Below are positions 34,276 to 43,332 of a stretch of 64,000 nucleotides of DNA, piece by piece. The DNA comes from JAEUIE01 sp046350055 (GTDB taxonomy: Bacteria; Planctomycetota; Planctomycetia; Gemmatales; HRBIN36). A model generated the notes under the pieces. The model was not told where the DNA came from and did no database searches. It saw only the letters and a list, made by a program, of their open reading frames with translations. Each line of letters starts with the position of its first letter. The stretch's first letter is position 1. The translations under genes and the position numbers were made by a program. Location: contig JAXMBC010000001.1 of NCBI GenBank assembly GCA_046350055.1, positions 310,001 to 374,000 of the forward strand, given 5' to 3'.

Positions 34276-36737
34276 GGTTTGGCTTTCTCAAAGACAAGCT
34301 CATTCACCTTGGTCCCTGGCAGAAATGGCGTAGGCAGGCCCTGCTCCCAGGCAGCGTGGCCATCACGATAATACGGGGACAGGGGATGCCCGCTCTGTCC
34401 CCCGGGCATGTGGAAGATACCTTCCTCTTCCTTGCCTGGAGAAACAGCAAACCGTTCGGAGGCACCATGCCCTGGTGAACTGATGCGAGGCAGATCGCGA
34501 CGTGCCCCAGGTAAAGGCGCATCAGGAATGTCCAGCCAGCGCCCAGCCAGGGGAATGGCCTGGCTCAGCGGATGTTTGACCTGTGTGGCATTGACCTTGC
34601 CCCATGTCTGCTGTTCCAGTGGTATGCCAGACTGCTGCATGCCACTGACTACCCGGTCGACAGCATCAGTAAACAGTTCATTCCATGTCTTGAATCGCGG
34701 GTTGAGCAGATGCTCAGGTTTAGCAGCGACAATGGCCCACAGGGGTCCTTCCATCTGTTGAAACTGTCCCGGCCCTTGTGGTATGTCAAAAAGGGCCTGC
34801 TGCTTCACCATCACATCGAACGGTTGATAGACCAGCTGTCTGACTTCTGACCGGAAAGCGTTGAGCACAGTGTATCCCACGCCATCTGCGTGAGCATAAC
34901 CATCCCAATTGACGACGAATTGCCGAAGCTGTGTGCGTTTGGGTTGAGATGCATCGTCTTTGGCAATGACCTCCAGGAAGAGAGTTTTCCATTTCTGCAT
35001 GGAGCGGGCTTCATCATCCAACTGCACCTGGAGCATGTTCTTCTCGTCAGCTTTCTCGATGGCGAGAAGTCGATCGCGAATCTGCCCAGCCCGGTGGGCA
35101 ATATCGGCTCCGCCATTCCCCAGCTTGGCAAAACGCTCATCACCCACGACACGATTGTTCGCAGTCCAGATGCGGCCGGTGGGTGGATCGACCCAGCGGG
35201 GATACTCCGAGGCAGGAAGAAAGCCTTCCCAGGTAATGTGTTGCACAAGGGGTGTCGCACCTCGCGGTGCAACGCCGGTACGCTTGGGAATTCGACCGGC
35301 GATCGTCCAAGCGATACGGCCACTGCGGTCGCCACAGACAAAGTTCTGGTGTGGAATCCCACATCCTGCTGCTGCTGTCAGTGCCTGATCGAGATCACGA
35401 GCCTTGAGCACATCAAGCAGTTTGAGGTTCACGCCACCTTCCTGATGGGCGACCCAGCGCTGTACGTACGGCATCTTATTGCGATCTGACTTGATGACTG
35501 GGCCGTAAGGCGTCTCGGCGATCTTCATGGAGAAAGGCTGCTCTCCCTTGATCTCAATGTTCTCCGTGACTTCCGTCAGTTCGGCCCAGCCTGATGCAGT
35601 CTTGTACTGATTGCTTTTCTGCGGATTGATCTCGAGACCGAGCAAGTCCATCCAATCGCCTTCTGTATTGGTAAAGCCCCAGGCAACGTAGCCATTGGAA
35701 CCCGCCACGATGGAAGGCCCACCGGGCAGAGTAACACCACAGGCACGGCGAGCAGTGCCATCCTCATCGGTCCAATGCAGGCAGGCCCGATACCAGATAT
35801 TCGGCATGCTGCTACCCAGGTGCATGTCGTCACAAATGATTGCTCCGCCGTGCCGGGTCCTGCTGCCTGCGACAGCCCAATTATTGCTTCCTAGTGACGG
35901 TGTGTCTTCGTATGGCATTAATGGCAGCGAGTTGAATGCACGCGGCACGGGTTGCTTGCGAAAGTCGAGTTGTTCTTTTGTTGGAAGCGGAGCGATAGGA
36001 ACCCTGGTACCATCTATGGCTGCATCCCAGGGCGTACCATCAGGATCAAGAAACCTGACAACCTCGGGGCCAAACGCTGCCTGTAAATTGGCCCGCACCA
36101 GTTCCACGGGAATCTGCGACGACTGCAATTCCATGTACATGGCGCATACACAGAGCAGGCAGTCTTCCGGTTGCCAGGGCTGTGGTTCACTCCGGAGCAG
36201 ATGATACTCAAAGGGCTTGGCTCCCTTCTCGGCGAAGCCGTTACTGAGACTCCATGCCACGCCATCGCAGTAGCGTTTGATGGGCAACTGCTCTTCAGGC
36301 TTCATCTTCTCCCAGATCGCCTTCATCCGTGAGCGAAAGCGGTGCACTCGCGAGGAAGTGTCCAAAGGTAGCGCCGCTTTGCCGACAAGTGCACTCAATT
36401 CCCCTGCTGCTTTGCGTCGCAGCAAGTCCATCTGAAAGAAGCGATCCTGCCCATGCAGTACACCGAGACCAAAAGCGATGTCGTTCAGATTCTTGCCGAT
36501 GAGTGTGGGAACACCCTGGCTGTCACGCTCAATTCGCAAAGTAGCATCGATGCTGGCCGCCTGAAAGTTGCCACTGAGAACAGGCAAGCTGGCATTCAAT
36601 ACCGAACGTATATACCAGAAACCACCGGTCCCCGAGACCAGCACCATCGCAAACAGCACCACGACGATACGCAACCACCAGCGACGACGCTTTCGCACAG
36701 GTGGGGCACCAGCAACTGGAAGTGGGGAAGTGGACAT
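34272..36737 (-). CDS. Penicillin acylase family Ntn-hydrolase
   Basis: An 821-residue protein. A basic N-terminus and one membrane segment (WWLRIVVVLFAMVLVSG) lead to the acylase. The nucleophile is Ser284 in LGSNNWAVAG, which would become the N-terminus of the beta chain after autocleavage. The beta chain keeps the TANNRVVG motif. Substrate unknown: beta-lactams, N-acyl-homoserine lactones or other acyl amides are all possible. A palindromic element encodes residues near 488-495 of the beta chain (GVAPRGATP), where the family normally has a shorter loop. The start follows GAAGGA at 6 bases. Confidence 0.9.
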   Translation of the reverse strand: MSTSPLPVAGAPPVRKRRRWWLRIVVVLFAMVLVSGTGGFWYIRSVLNASLPVLSGNFQAASIDATLRIERDSQGVPTLIGKNLNDIAFGLGVLHGQDRFFQMDLLRRKAAGELSALVGKAALPLDTSSRVHRFRSRMKAIWEKMKPEEQLPIKRYCDGVAWSLSNGFAEKGAKPFEYHLLRSEPQPWQPEDCLLCVCAMYMELQSSQIPVELVRANLQAAFGPEVVRFLDPDGTPWDAAIDGTRVPIAPLPTKEQLDFRKQPVPRAFNSLPLMPYEDTPSLGSNNWAVAGSRTRHGGAIICDDMHLGSSMPNIWYRACLHWTDEDGTARRACGVTLPGGPSIVAGSNGYVAWGFTNTEGDWMDLLGLEINPQKSNQYKTASGWAELTEVTENIEIKGEQPFSMKIAETPYGPVIKSDRNKMPYVQRWVAHQEGGVNLKLLDVLKARDLDQALTAAAGCGIPHQNFVCGDRSGRIAWTIAGRIPKRTGVAPRGATPLVQHITWEGFLPASEYPRWVDPPTGRIWTANNRVVGDERFAKLGNGGADIAHRAGQIRDRLLAIEKADEKNMLQVQLDDEARSMQKWKTLFLEVIAKDDASQPKRTQLRQFVVNWDGYAHADGVGYTVLNAFRSEVRQLVYQPFDVMVKQQALFDIPQGPGQFQQMEGPLWAIVAAKPEHLLNPRFKTWNELFTDAVDRVVSGMQQSGIPLEQQTWGKVNATQVKHPLSQAIPLAGRWLDIPDAPLPGARRDLPRISSPGHGASERFAVSPGKEEEGIFHMPGGQSGHPLSPYYRDGHAAWEQGLPTPFLPGTKVNELVFEKAKP
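35251..35276. repeat. REP-like palindrome inside the acylase gene
   Basis: An 11-bp stem with one mismatch and one G-T wobble and the 4-base loop TCGC (GTCGCACC/GGTGCAAC core). On the coding strand it reads VAPRGATP in the protein. Its compact palindromic form resembles small dispersed palindromes rather than selected coding sequence. Confidence 0.55.
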
Positions 36738-36778
36738 CACACATCCTTCAAGTGACGCGGTCACCAGGTATTCTACTC

Positions 36779-37309
36779 TCAGCCTGGTTCAGCGGGGTTA
36801 TCTTCCTGCTCACGCATGGCTCGTCGCTCAGCGTAGAGTATGGGGAGTTGCCGTTCGAGCATGGCGCGACGATCATCGCGGATACGCTGACGATGACGGA
36901 CGCCATACTTGCGAATGGCCATGATGTCCCAGCCAACGAGGAGGAAGATGCACATGAGGACAAGAAGTACACCAACGATATAACGCAAAGCGCCCATGAG
37001 GAAACGTTCCTGTTCCTCGGTCAGTTTCTCTCCTGTTTCCTTTGCCCTTGCACCCAGGGCCATGAGTTGTTCGAGACCGCTGGCGATATCGAAGAGATAA
37101 ATGCCAGCGATCATGGCTGCCAGGAGAAGCAGCAGGACACAACCCGTCAGTCGCCGCCCAATGCTCCAGCGGTGATAGATCGCATCCTCGTTGCTGAGAC
37201 CGACTTCGTTCTGCTTGTACCACTTCCATTGTTTAAGTTGTCGATAACCTAGCGCCACGGCGGCAAGCGTGGTGACGACAACAACCAGCCAGGCGACGTA
37301 GCGTTCCAT
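36779..37309 (-). CDS. Hypothetical three-helix membrane protein
   Basis: A 176-residue protein with three membrane helices: YVAWLVVVVTTLAAVALGY, LTGCVLLLLLAAMIAGIYLF and IVGVLLVLMCIFLLVGWDIM. An Arg-rich cytoplasmic tail (RHRQRIRDDRRAMLERQ) and a Glu/Lys loop between helices 2 and 3 are the other features. No family match is apparent. It is 11 bases upstream of the M28 gene end on the same strand and before the acylase gene, so it belongs to that operon. Confidence 0.65.
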   Translation of the reverse strand: MERYVAWLVVVVTTLAAVALGYRQLKQWKWYKQNEVGLSNEDAIYHRWSIGRRLTGCVLLLLLAAMIAGIYLFDIASGLEQLMALGARAKETGEKLTEEQERFLMGALRYIVGVLLVLMCIFLLVGWDIMAIRKYGVRHRQRIRDDRRAMLERQLPILYAERRAMREQEDNPAEPG

Positions 37310-37320
37310 GGCGATCCTTA

Positions 37321-38364
37321 CTACTTGCTGGTTTTCATCCAGACACTCAAGACCTTGGCGACATTAGCAAGTGTCTCGCCAGAACAATTCTCTGGCACAT
37401 CTGTCAGCTTGTGCCAGTGGGGGTAGCTGACCAGTCCGTTTGGTTCTTCATTGTTATCAGGCAGAATGGGAATGATGTCGATCGCTTTGATACCTACCCG
37501 CTGAAGTTCCAGGTGATCATCCAGCGCATACCTGCCCCGCTGAATGACAAAGTTCTTGACGCCCTGCTCATCAGCAATCTTCCAGATTTTTTCCATCACT
37601 TCACGTGCTCCTTTCATCGACTCCCCTTCCATCAGGAAGCGTGCATTAATCCCGGCGGGCATGTCGAGAAGCACTGCTTCCTTGTAGAACCAGGGATCAC
37701 CTCCTGCACTCAATCGTTTGGCATATTCGTCAGCAAAGTGACGCGAGCCAAGGAAGTAGATATCGCCACCTTGGTCGGACTGACGGTTGTCAAAAATAAA
37801 TTCCTCGCCATCAAAGCAAACGAAGTCGATGCCCAGTTCCGGATCGAGTTCCTTGAGGTGCTGGGCCATTTCCATCATAAACGCAACACCTGCAGCACCG
37901 TCATTGGCAGCTACGAAAGGCTTCTTCCAGTCGGCTTCCAGTTTTTCGCGGTCAGCCAGCGGACGGGTATCGTAGTGAGTGCAAATCAGCAGCCGGACTT
38001 TCTTTTCCGGCTTCCACTGGGCGATGAGGTTGGTCATCGTCACGGTGTTCAGCTTGCTGCGTTGCTTGGCTTCAAACACCTGCCGGGTGACAGTGAGTCC
38101 GTGTTCCTTGAAGTGTTTTTCAGCCAGTTCCACCATTTTGGCATGCGACGCGGTGCCACTGACGCGTGGCCCCAGATCACAGATTTGCTGGAGGTATTTC
38201 ATCGCCTGCTGGCCATCGAATGGCACCAGCGGCGCTGGATACACCTTGCCGGCTCCAGGGGATGGCTTCGGTTCAGGCTTCTGCAACATGAGGTACGCTC
38301 CCCCCGCCCCCGCTGCGAGCAGTAGTACTAACCCCAGCAGCACATCCCGCTGACCCTTGGGCAT
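37321..38364 (-). CDS. M28-family metallopeptidase, glutaminyl-cyclase-like
   Basis: A 347-residue protein with a signal anchor (LLGLVLLLAAGAGGAYLML). The zinc residues expected for M28/QC are visible: the His of CTHYDTRP, the Asp of VAANDGAAG, the Glu of FDGEEFIFD and the His of PHWHKLTDVPENC. The HWHKLTD ending resembles bacterial glutaminyl-peptide cyclotransferases more than aminopeptidases, in which the comparable site is HTPAD. It would act outside the cytoplasmic membrane, either removing N-terminal residues or forming pyroglutamate; a test is needed to decide. It is the first gene of the minus-strand operon. Confidence 0.85.
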   Translation of the reverse strand: MPKGQRDVLLGLVLLLAAGAGGAYLMLQKPEPKPSPGAGKVYPAPLVPFDGQQAMKYLQQICDLGPRVSGTASHAKMVELAEKHFKEHGLTVTRQVFEAKQRSKLNTVTMTNLIAQWKPEKKVRLLICTHYDTRPLADREKLEADWKKPFVAANDGAAGVAFMMEMAQHLKELDPELGIDFVCFDGEEFIFDNRQSDQGGDIYFLGSRHFADEYAKRLSAGGDPWFYKEAVLLDMPAGINARFLMEGESMKGAREVMEKIWKIADEQGVKNFVIQRGRYALDDHLELQRVGIKAIDIIPILPDNNEEPNGLVSYPHWHKLTDVPENCSGETLANVAKVLSVWMKTSK

Positions 38365-38443
38365 AACGAATCCTTACAGAATTGGTTCGAATCATTGTAC
38401 ATGCTGGTGGAAGGAGTGCCATTATCGGTTTCCCATATCCAAC

Positions 38444-38471
38444 TTGCCCCTGCCCCCCCTCTCTCTACACT
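38444..38471 (+). promoter_or_regulatory. Possible promoter of the nuo operon
   Basis: TTGCCC and TACACT with a 16-base spacer lie 41 bases before the nuoA ATG. Each matches the sigma-70 consensus at four of six bases. This is the best candidate in the 148-base gap, but it is not strong. Confidence 0.35.
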
Positions 38472-38512
38472 GATGTTGAATTCTCACTCCGCAACCAGTG
38501 AAGGTGGGCGAC

Positions 38513-38917
38513 ATGGGGGATGGTCTCAATTCGTTCGTGCCGATCCTGATCTATTTGATCCTGGTACTCGGTTTTGTGGTGACCAGTCTGGCTGCAGCAC
38601 ATCTACTTTCCCCCTTCAAACGAACCAAAGTGAAGGATACCCCGTATGAATCGGGCATGGATGCGATCGGCGATGCCCGACAGCATTTCGATGTCAAATT
38701 CTACCTGGTAGCCATCCTCTTCCTGGTCTTCGATGTGGAACTCCTGTTCCTGTATCCGTGGGCCGTCAGTGCGTATCAACCAGTGGAAGGGGACACCACC
38801 ATCGGCATCCCGATGCTGCTGCGTGATCCAGTGTTTGCCATCATGCTCGTTTTCCTGGTAACACTGGGTATCGCCTACATCTATGCCTGGAAAAAGGGAG
38901 TCTTCACATGGCGGTAG
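38513..38917 (+). CDS. nuoA: NADH-quinone oxidoreductase subunit A
   Basis: A 134-residue membrane protein with three helices and the NuoA signature: the loop PYESGMDAIGDARQHFDVKFY, which lies between helices 1 and 2, and LFLVFDVELLFLYPW. It is part of the membrane arm of complex I at the junction with the hydrophilic domain. I used the ATG with AAGGTG upstream rather than an upstream GTG. It overlaps nuoB by 10 bases and is the first gene of a 14-subunit operon. Confidence 0.96.
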   Translation: MGDGLNSFVPILIYLILVLGFVVTSLAAAHLLSPFKRTKVKDTPYESGMDAIGDARQHFDVKFYLVAILFLVFDVELLFLYPWAVSAYQPVEGDTTIGIPMLLRDPVFAIMLVFLVTLGIAYIYAWKKGVFTWR

Positions 38918-39564
38918 GTTTACCCGAGAATGTGTTCATGGCCAATCTGGACGCACTCGCAAACTGGGTGCGTACCAACAGTCTCTGGCCGATGCCCTTT
39001 GCCACCGCCTGCTGCGGCATCGAACTGATGGCTACCGGGGCCAGCCGACATGATCTCGCTCGTTTTGGTGCGGAAGTTATGCGGTTTTCCCCTCGCCAAT
39101 GCGACCTGATGATCGTCGCTGGTCGAGTAGTGATGAAGATGTTGCCTGTGTTGCAGCGTATCTGGCAACAGATGCCAGAACCGAAATGGTGTATTTCGAT
39201 GGGCGCCTGTGCCTCCACGGGCGGTGTGTTCGATACGTATGCGGTTGTACAGGGCGTTGACCGGTTTATCCCTGTTGATATGTATGTGCCCGGTTGCCCA
39301 CCGCGTCCGGAGCAAGTGATTCAGGCTGTCATCGACCTGCAAGAGAAGATCCGCAAGACCGGCAAGTTCTTCAGCAACGAATTCGACGACCGCACCAAGT
39401 ATACCGGCCCAGCTCAAGCATTGCCTCGTCCGTCAGAAAGCGTCGTTGCCCCTGGCGACTATGCCACGGCAACCCGTACATGGGAAGGCTCCGGCAAGGT
39501 ACTCTACGGCGAACGGGGAGTTCGAACACAACTGGGACTCGTGGATTCCAAGGGTAAACACTAG
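38908..39564 (+). CDS. nuoB: NADH-quinone oxidoreductase subunit B
   Basis: A 218-residue protein with the N2-cluster ligands Cys35, Cys36, Cys101 and Cys130 in TACCGIELMATG, SMGAC and VPGCPPRPE. It carries electrons to quinone next to NuoD. The last 60 residues are a poorly conserved tail beyond the usual 180-ish core. Its start overlaps nuoA, so translation is coupled. Confidence 0.97.
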   Translation: MAVGLPENVFMANLDALANWVRTNSLWPMPFATACCGIELMATGASRHDLARFGAEVMRFSPRQCDLMIVAGRVVMKMLPVLQRIWQQMPEPKWCISMGACASTGGVFDTYAVVQGVDRFIPVDMYVPGCPPRPEQVIQAVIDLQEKIRKTGKFFSNEFDDRTKYTGPAQALPRPSESVVAPGDYATATRTWEGSGKVLYGERGVRTQLGLVDSKGKH

Positions 39565-39627
39565 CCGACAGACATCGAGGTGGAAGGGCGAGGCTCGTGC
39601 CAAGCCACCAACCATGCGACCAGGGAG

Positions 39628-40140
39628 ATGGCTTTGACACCGCAAGAGACACTAGCCAAACTGACCGAACGCTTCGGAGCCTCCACCTTCGTCACCAGTG
39701 AATTCCGCGATAATCTGCGGACAGTAGTGCCGAATGGGAAGCTATTCGACGTATTGAAGTGCCTGAAGGAAGAACTGGGCTACAACTTCCTGGTGGACAT
39801 TACTGCCATCGACTACCTGAACTACCCAGCTGCCACGACGGACCGATTTGGAGTGGTCTACTGCCTGCTGAATATCGAGGAGAATTGTCGGTTCTATGTC
39901 AAAACCATGGTGAACGATCCGGAGCCAACGCTGCCTTCGGTGTACTCACTCTGGAAGGGAGCAGACTGGAGCGAACGGGAAGTTTACGACATGTATGGCA
40001 TTCGCTTTGAAGGCCATCCTGATCTCCGCCGTCTGCTGATGCCCGAAGAATTCACGTCCTATCCGCTGCGGAAAGACTACCCGCTGCGTGGACGAGGCGA
40101 ACGCCACAACTTCCCGATCTTGACCCGGGCGGAAGGTTAA
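39628..40140 (+). CDS. nuoC: NADH-quinone oxidoreductase subunit C
   Basis: A 170-residue protein with the NuoC motif WSEREVYDMYGIRFEGHPDLRR and the ending LRKDYPLRGRG. It is a peripheral-arm subunit holding NuoD. The start is unsure: AGGGAG touches the ATG, while a TTG two codons later would have a better 6-base spacing. Upstream GTG readings add 16 unlikely residues. Confidence 0.95.
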   Translation: MALTPQETLAKLTERFGASTFVTSEFRDNLRTVVPNGKLFDVLKCLKEELGYNFLVDITAIDYLNYPAATTDRFGVVYCLLNIEENCRFYVKTMVNDPEPTLPSVYSLWKGADWSEREVYDMYGIRFEGHPDLRRLLMPEEFTSYPLRKDYPLRGRGERHNFPILTRAEG

Positions 40141-40143
40141 CAC

Positions 40144-41373
40144 ATGGCTTTGGAATTGCTTGACTCTCAGGTGGAAACGGCTGGCGGACTCGATGAACGC
40201 GAGTTCCAGTGGACGCTCAATTTCGGTCCACAACACCCTGCCACGCACACCACTATGCGCTTCGTGCTCACCCTGGAAGGTGAACGCGTCGTCAAAGCAG
40301 TGCCACACATTGGCTATTTGCACTCCGGCTTCGAAAAACTGGGCGAAGACCTCAATCTCAACCAGTACGTCACGATCGTCGATCGCATGAACTACACCTC
40401 GCCACTCTGCAATGAGCTGGCTTGGCACCATGTCTGTGAAAAGGCCCTCGGCATCGAATTGACGCCACGTTGCAAGTACATCCGCACCATTATCAATGAG
40501 CTGATGCGTATTCAGGATCACCTGTTGAACATCGGTACCTGTGCGCTGGATCTCGGCGCCTTCACCGCTTTCCTGTATGCATTCTACCAGCGTGAACTGA
40601 TTTACGACCTTTGCGAACACGCTTCCGGTCAGCGATTTCATTCCAGCTACACCCGTGTTGGTGGCCTACTTTACGACGTGGATGATGCCTGGATCGCCAA
40701 GCTGCGGTCGTTCCTGAAGGGCATTGTCAAGCCTTACAACGATGTGTGCAGGCTGCTCAATCGTAACAAGATCTTTATCGATCGCCTTCGGGGCGTTGGC
40801 GTACTGACAAAAGAGGAAGCCATCAGCCGCTCCGCGACAGGACCAATTGCCCGGGCCAGCGGCGTGCTGCGTGACCTGCGCAAAGACGAACCGTATCTGG
40901 CTTACAAGGATTTCGACTTCAACGTCATTGCTGCCAAAGAGGGTGATTGCCTCGCCCGCTACCAGGTGCGGATGGAAGAGATTCTCGAGAGCATCAAGAT
41001 TCTCAACCAGGCGATTGAAAACCTGCCCAGCGGACCGGTGAACGTCGATGTCAACGGAAAGACAGTGCTGCCTGACAAGAGTTCAACCTGGCGTAGCATC
41101 GAAGGCATGATTCAGCATTTCGAGCTGACCATGACCAACCGCGGCTTCAAAACGCCAGTGAATGAAGTGTACGGAGCCATCGAGGGGCCAGGCGGTGAAC
41201 TGGGTTTCTATCTCGTGTGCGATGGTACCGAGAAAAGCTGGCGCTGCCGAACCAGGCCTCCGGCCATCTACCATCTGGCCATGTTCCCGCATTTGATCGA
41301 AGGGCACATGCTCAGCGACGTGGTGGCGGTAATCGGAAGCCTTTCGATTATTGCAGCGGAACTTGATCGATAA
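40144..41373 (+). CDS. nuoD: NADH-quinone oxidoreductase subunit D
   Basis: A 409-residue protein, the 49-kDa homologue. GPQHPATHTTMRFVL and the histidine loop HIGYLHSGFEKL form the quinone site with NuoB. Full length, single protein (not fused to NuoC). Three bases separate it from nuoC, so the two are a translational pair. Confidence 0.97.
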   Translation: MALELLDSQVETAGGLDEREFQWTLNFGPQHPATHTTMRFVLTLEGERVVKAVPHIGYLHSGFEKLGEDLNLNQYVTIVDRMNYTSPLCNELAWHHVCEKALGIELTPRCKYIRTIINELMRIQDHLLNIGTCALDLGAFTAFLYAFYQRELIYDLCEHASGQRFHSSYTRVGGLLYDVDDAWIAKLRSFLKGIVKPYNDVCRLLNRNKIFIDRLRGVGVLTKEEAISRSATGPIARASGVLRDLRKDEPYLAYKDFDFNVIAAKEGDCLARYQVRMEEILESIKILNQAIENLPSGPVNVDVNGKTVLPDKSSTWRSIEGMIQHFELTMTNRGFKTPVNEVYGAIEGPGGELGFYLVCDGTEKSWRCRTRPPAIYHLAMFPHLIEGHMLSDVVAVIGSLSIIAAELDR

Positions 41374-41402
41374 CTAGTCAGAGATGAAGGGAGCACTGAC
41401 GG

Positions 41403-41882
41403 ATGCCCGTACTGACCGACGCCATGGTACAGAAGATCAAGGCGTACATTCCGCGCTATCCAAGCAAGCAGGCAGTCACGCTCCCTGCCCTTCACATCGT
41501 GCAGGACGAACTTCGCTGCGTGCCCCAGGGCGCTATCGACGAAATCGCAGCCCTTCTGGAACTCACACCAGCGCAGGTACACGATACGCTCAGCTTCTAT
41601 GGCTTCTATCGCGATGAGCAGCACAAGCTTGGCAAGCATCGTCTGTGGGTCTGCCGCAGTCTGCCTTGCATGCTCCGTGGCGGAGAACAACTGCTGGCCC
41701 ACTTCTGCGAAAAGTTGCATGTGAAGCCAGGTGAAACGACAGCCGACGGCAAGATCACCCTGGAATTCGCCGAGTGCATTGGAGCCTGCGAACAGGCGCC
41801 CTGCGTACTGGTCAATGACGAAATTAAAGGCAACATTGGCGACAACGAGGCGGAAGCCCTGGTCACCGAGCTGAGGAAATAA
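41403..41882 (+). CDS. nuoE: NADH-quinone oxidoreductase subunit E
   Basis: A 159-residue thioredoxin-like subunit with the N1a [2Fe-2S] ligands Cys84, Cys89, Cys125 and Cys129 in VCRSLPCML and ECIGACEQAP. It is part of the NADH dehydrogenase tip with NuoF. Length is normal for the family. Confidence 0.97.
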   Translation: MPVLTDAMVQKIKAYIPRYPSKQAVTLPALHIVQDELRCVPQGAIDEIAALLELTPAQVHDTLSFYGFYRDEQHKLGKHRLWVCRSLPCMLRGGEQLLAHFCEKLHVKPGETTADGKITLEFAECIGACEQAPCVLVNDEIKGNIGDNEAEALVTELRK

Positions 41883-41889
41883 CAGCGAC

Positions 41890-43230
41890 ATGGCGAACTT
41901 CGAACCAGTCCTGCTCAAGAATGTCGGTGTGAAAGACTCGCACACGCTGAAGGTCTACAAAGACCGTGGTGGCTACAAGGGCCTCGATGCGGCTCTTGCC
42001 AAGTCCCCGGCCGACGTTGTGCAAACCACCAAGGAATCGGCCCTGCGCGGTCGTGGTGGTGCCGGCTTCCCCACCGGCGTGAAGTGGACGTTTCTTCCCA
42101 AAGACTATACCGGCCCGATTTACCTCTGCATCAATGCAGATGAATCGGAACCAGGCACCTTTAATAACCGCATCCTGATGGAAGAGGCCCCCCATCAAGT
42201 GCTCGAAGGTGTCATGATTGCCTGCTACGCCACCAGGGCAACTACCGCTTACTTCTACATTCGCTATGAATATGGCCACGCCTTCCGTCGCCTGCAGGCA
42301 GCCATCGATGAACTGTACAAAGCCAAGATGCTTGGCAAGGATGCATGTGGCAAGAAGGGGTTTAACTGCGATATCTACCTCCATCGCGGTGCCGCTGCAT
42401 ATATCTGCGGTGAAGAAACGGGCCTGATCGAGAGCCTGGAAGGCAAGCGGGCCTGGCCACGCATCAAGCCACCCTTCCCCGCCATCGAAGGAGCGTTCCG
42501 CAAGCCAACCATTGTGAACAATCCGGAAACACTCGCCTGCCTGCCCCACATCATGACCAGGGGTGTGCAGTGGTTCAAGTCGATTGGAGTGCCCGCAGAC
42601 CCCAGCAACCCGCGTGACGTCGGCAGCTATGGCCCCAAGCTCTTCTGCGTTTCCGGCCATGTGAACAAGCCAGGCTGCTTCGAAGCGCCGCTGGGCATCA
42701 CCTGTCGCGAAGCCATTGACAACTACTGTGGCGGTGTATGGAAGGGTCGCAAGGCCAAGGCAGTTGTGCCAGGTGGCATGAGCATGGGCTTCCTCACCGA
42801 GGCCGAACTCGATTGCAAGCTCGACTTCAATGATCCAATCAAGAAGGGCTGTCTGGGCCTGGGCACTGCAGCCCTGATGGTGGTGGACGATGCCACCAAC
42901 ATGGTCGATGTGCTGTTCAACAGTTGCCGGTTCTTCAGCCACGAATCGTGCGGCCAATGCACCCCCTGTCGGGAAGGCACTGCTTGGATGACGAAGATCC
43001 TCAGCCGCATCCGTCGTGGTAAGGGTGAACTCAGCGATATTGATCAACTGGCCGAGGTGGCTAATAACATTGGAACGATGCCGGGGACAACGATCTGCGG
43101 TTTGGCCGACGGCGCTGCCTGGCCGGTCAAGAACGCCATGCAGAAGTACCGCCAGGACTTTGTGGACTTCATCAACAGTAAAAAGTCACTCATCCGGGCG
43201 GATGAACTGGTAAGTGCGGGAGCACACTAA
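41890..43230 (+). CDS. nuoF: NADH-quinone oxidoreductase subunit F
   Basis: A 446-residue protein with the FMN/NADH loop GRGGAGFPTGVKW and the N3 [4Fe-4S] cluster in ESCGQCTPCREG with the distal Cys in TTICGLADG. It oxidises NADH and passes electrons into the cluster chain. It ends 102 bases before a lipoprotein gene that interrupts the operon. Confidence 0.97.
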   Translation: MANFEPVLLKNVGVKDSHTLKVYKDRGGYKGLDAALAKSPADVVQTTKESALRGRGGAGFPTGVKWTFLPKDYTGPIYLCINADESEPGTFNNRILMEEAPHQVLEGVMIACYATRATTAYFYIRYEYGHAFRRLQAAIDELYKAKMLGKDACGKKGFNCDIYLHRGAAAYICGEETGLIESLEGKRAWPRIKPPFPAIEGAFRKPTIVNNPETLACLPHIMTRGVQWFKSIGVPADPSNPRDVGSYGPKLFCVSGHVNKPGCFEAPLGITCREAIDNYCGGVWKGRKAKAVVPGGMSMGFLTEAELDCKLDFNDPIKKGCLGLGTAALMVVDDATNMVDVLFNSCRFFSHESCGQCTPCREGTAWMTKILSRIRRGKGELSDIDQLAEVANNIGTMPGTTICGLADGAAWPVKNAMQKYRQDFVDFINSKKSLIRADELVSAGAH

Positions 43231-43332
43231 AGTCACGAGCCTCATGCGTGTGCGAAGCACACATTGCTAAGGCAAGACCCAGTCTCGCTTAATGCTTCGG
43301 GCTGGTATGGCAATCACGAAAGGAGGGAAACG

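Noticed and set aside
43248..43262. A hairpin GTGTGC-GAA-GCACAC after nuoF, considered as a terminator
   Set aside because: The stem is only 6 bp, has no T tract, and nuo genes continue downstream. It may be a dispersed palindrome but I cannot show it.
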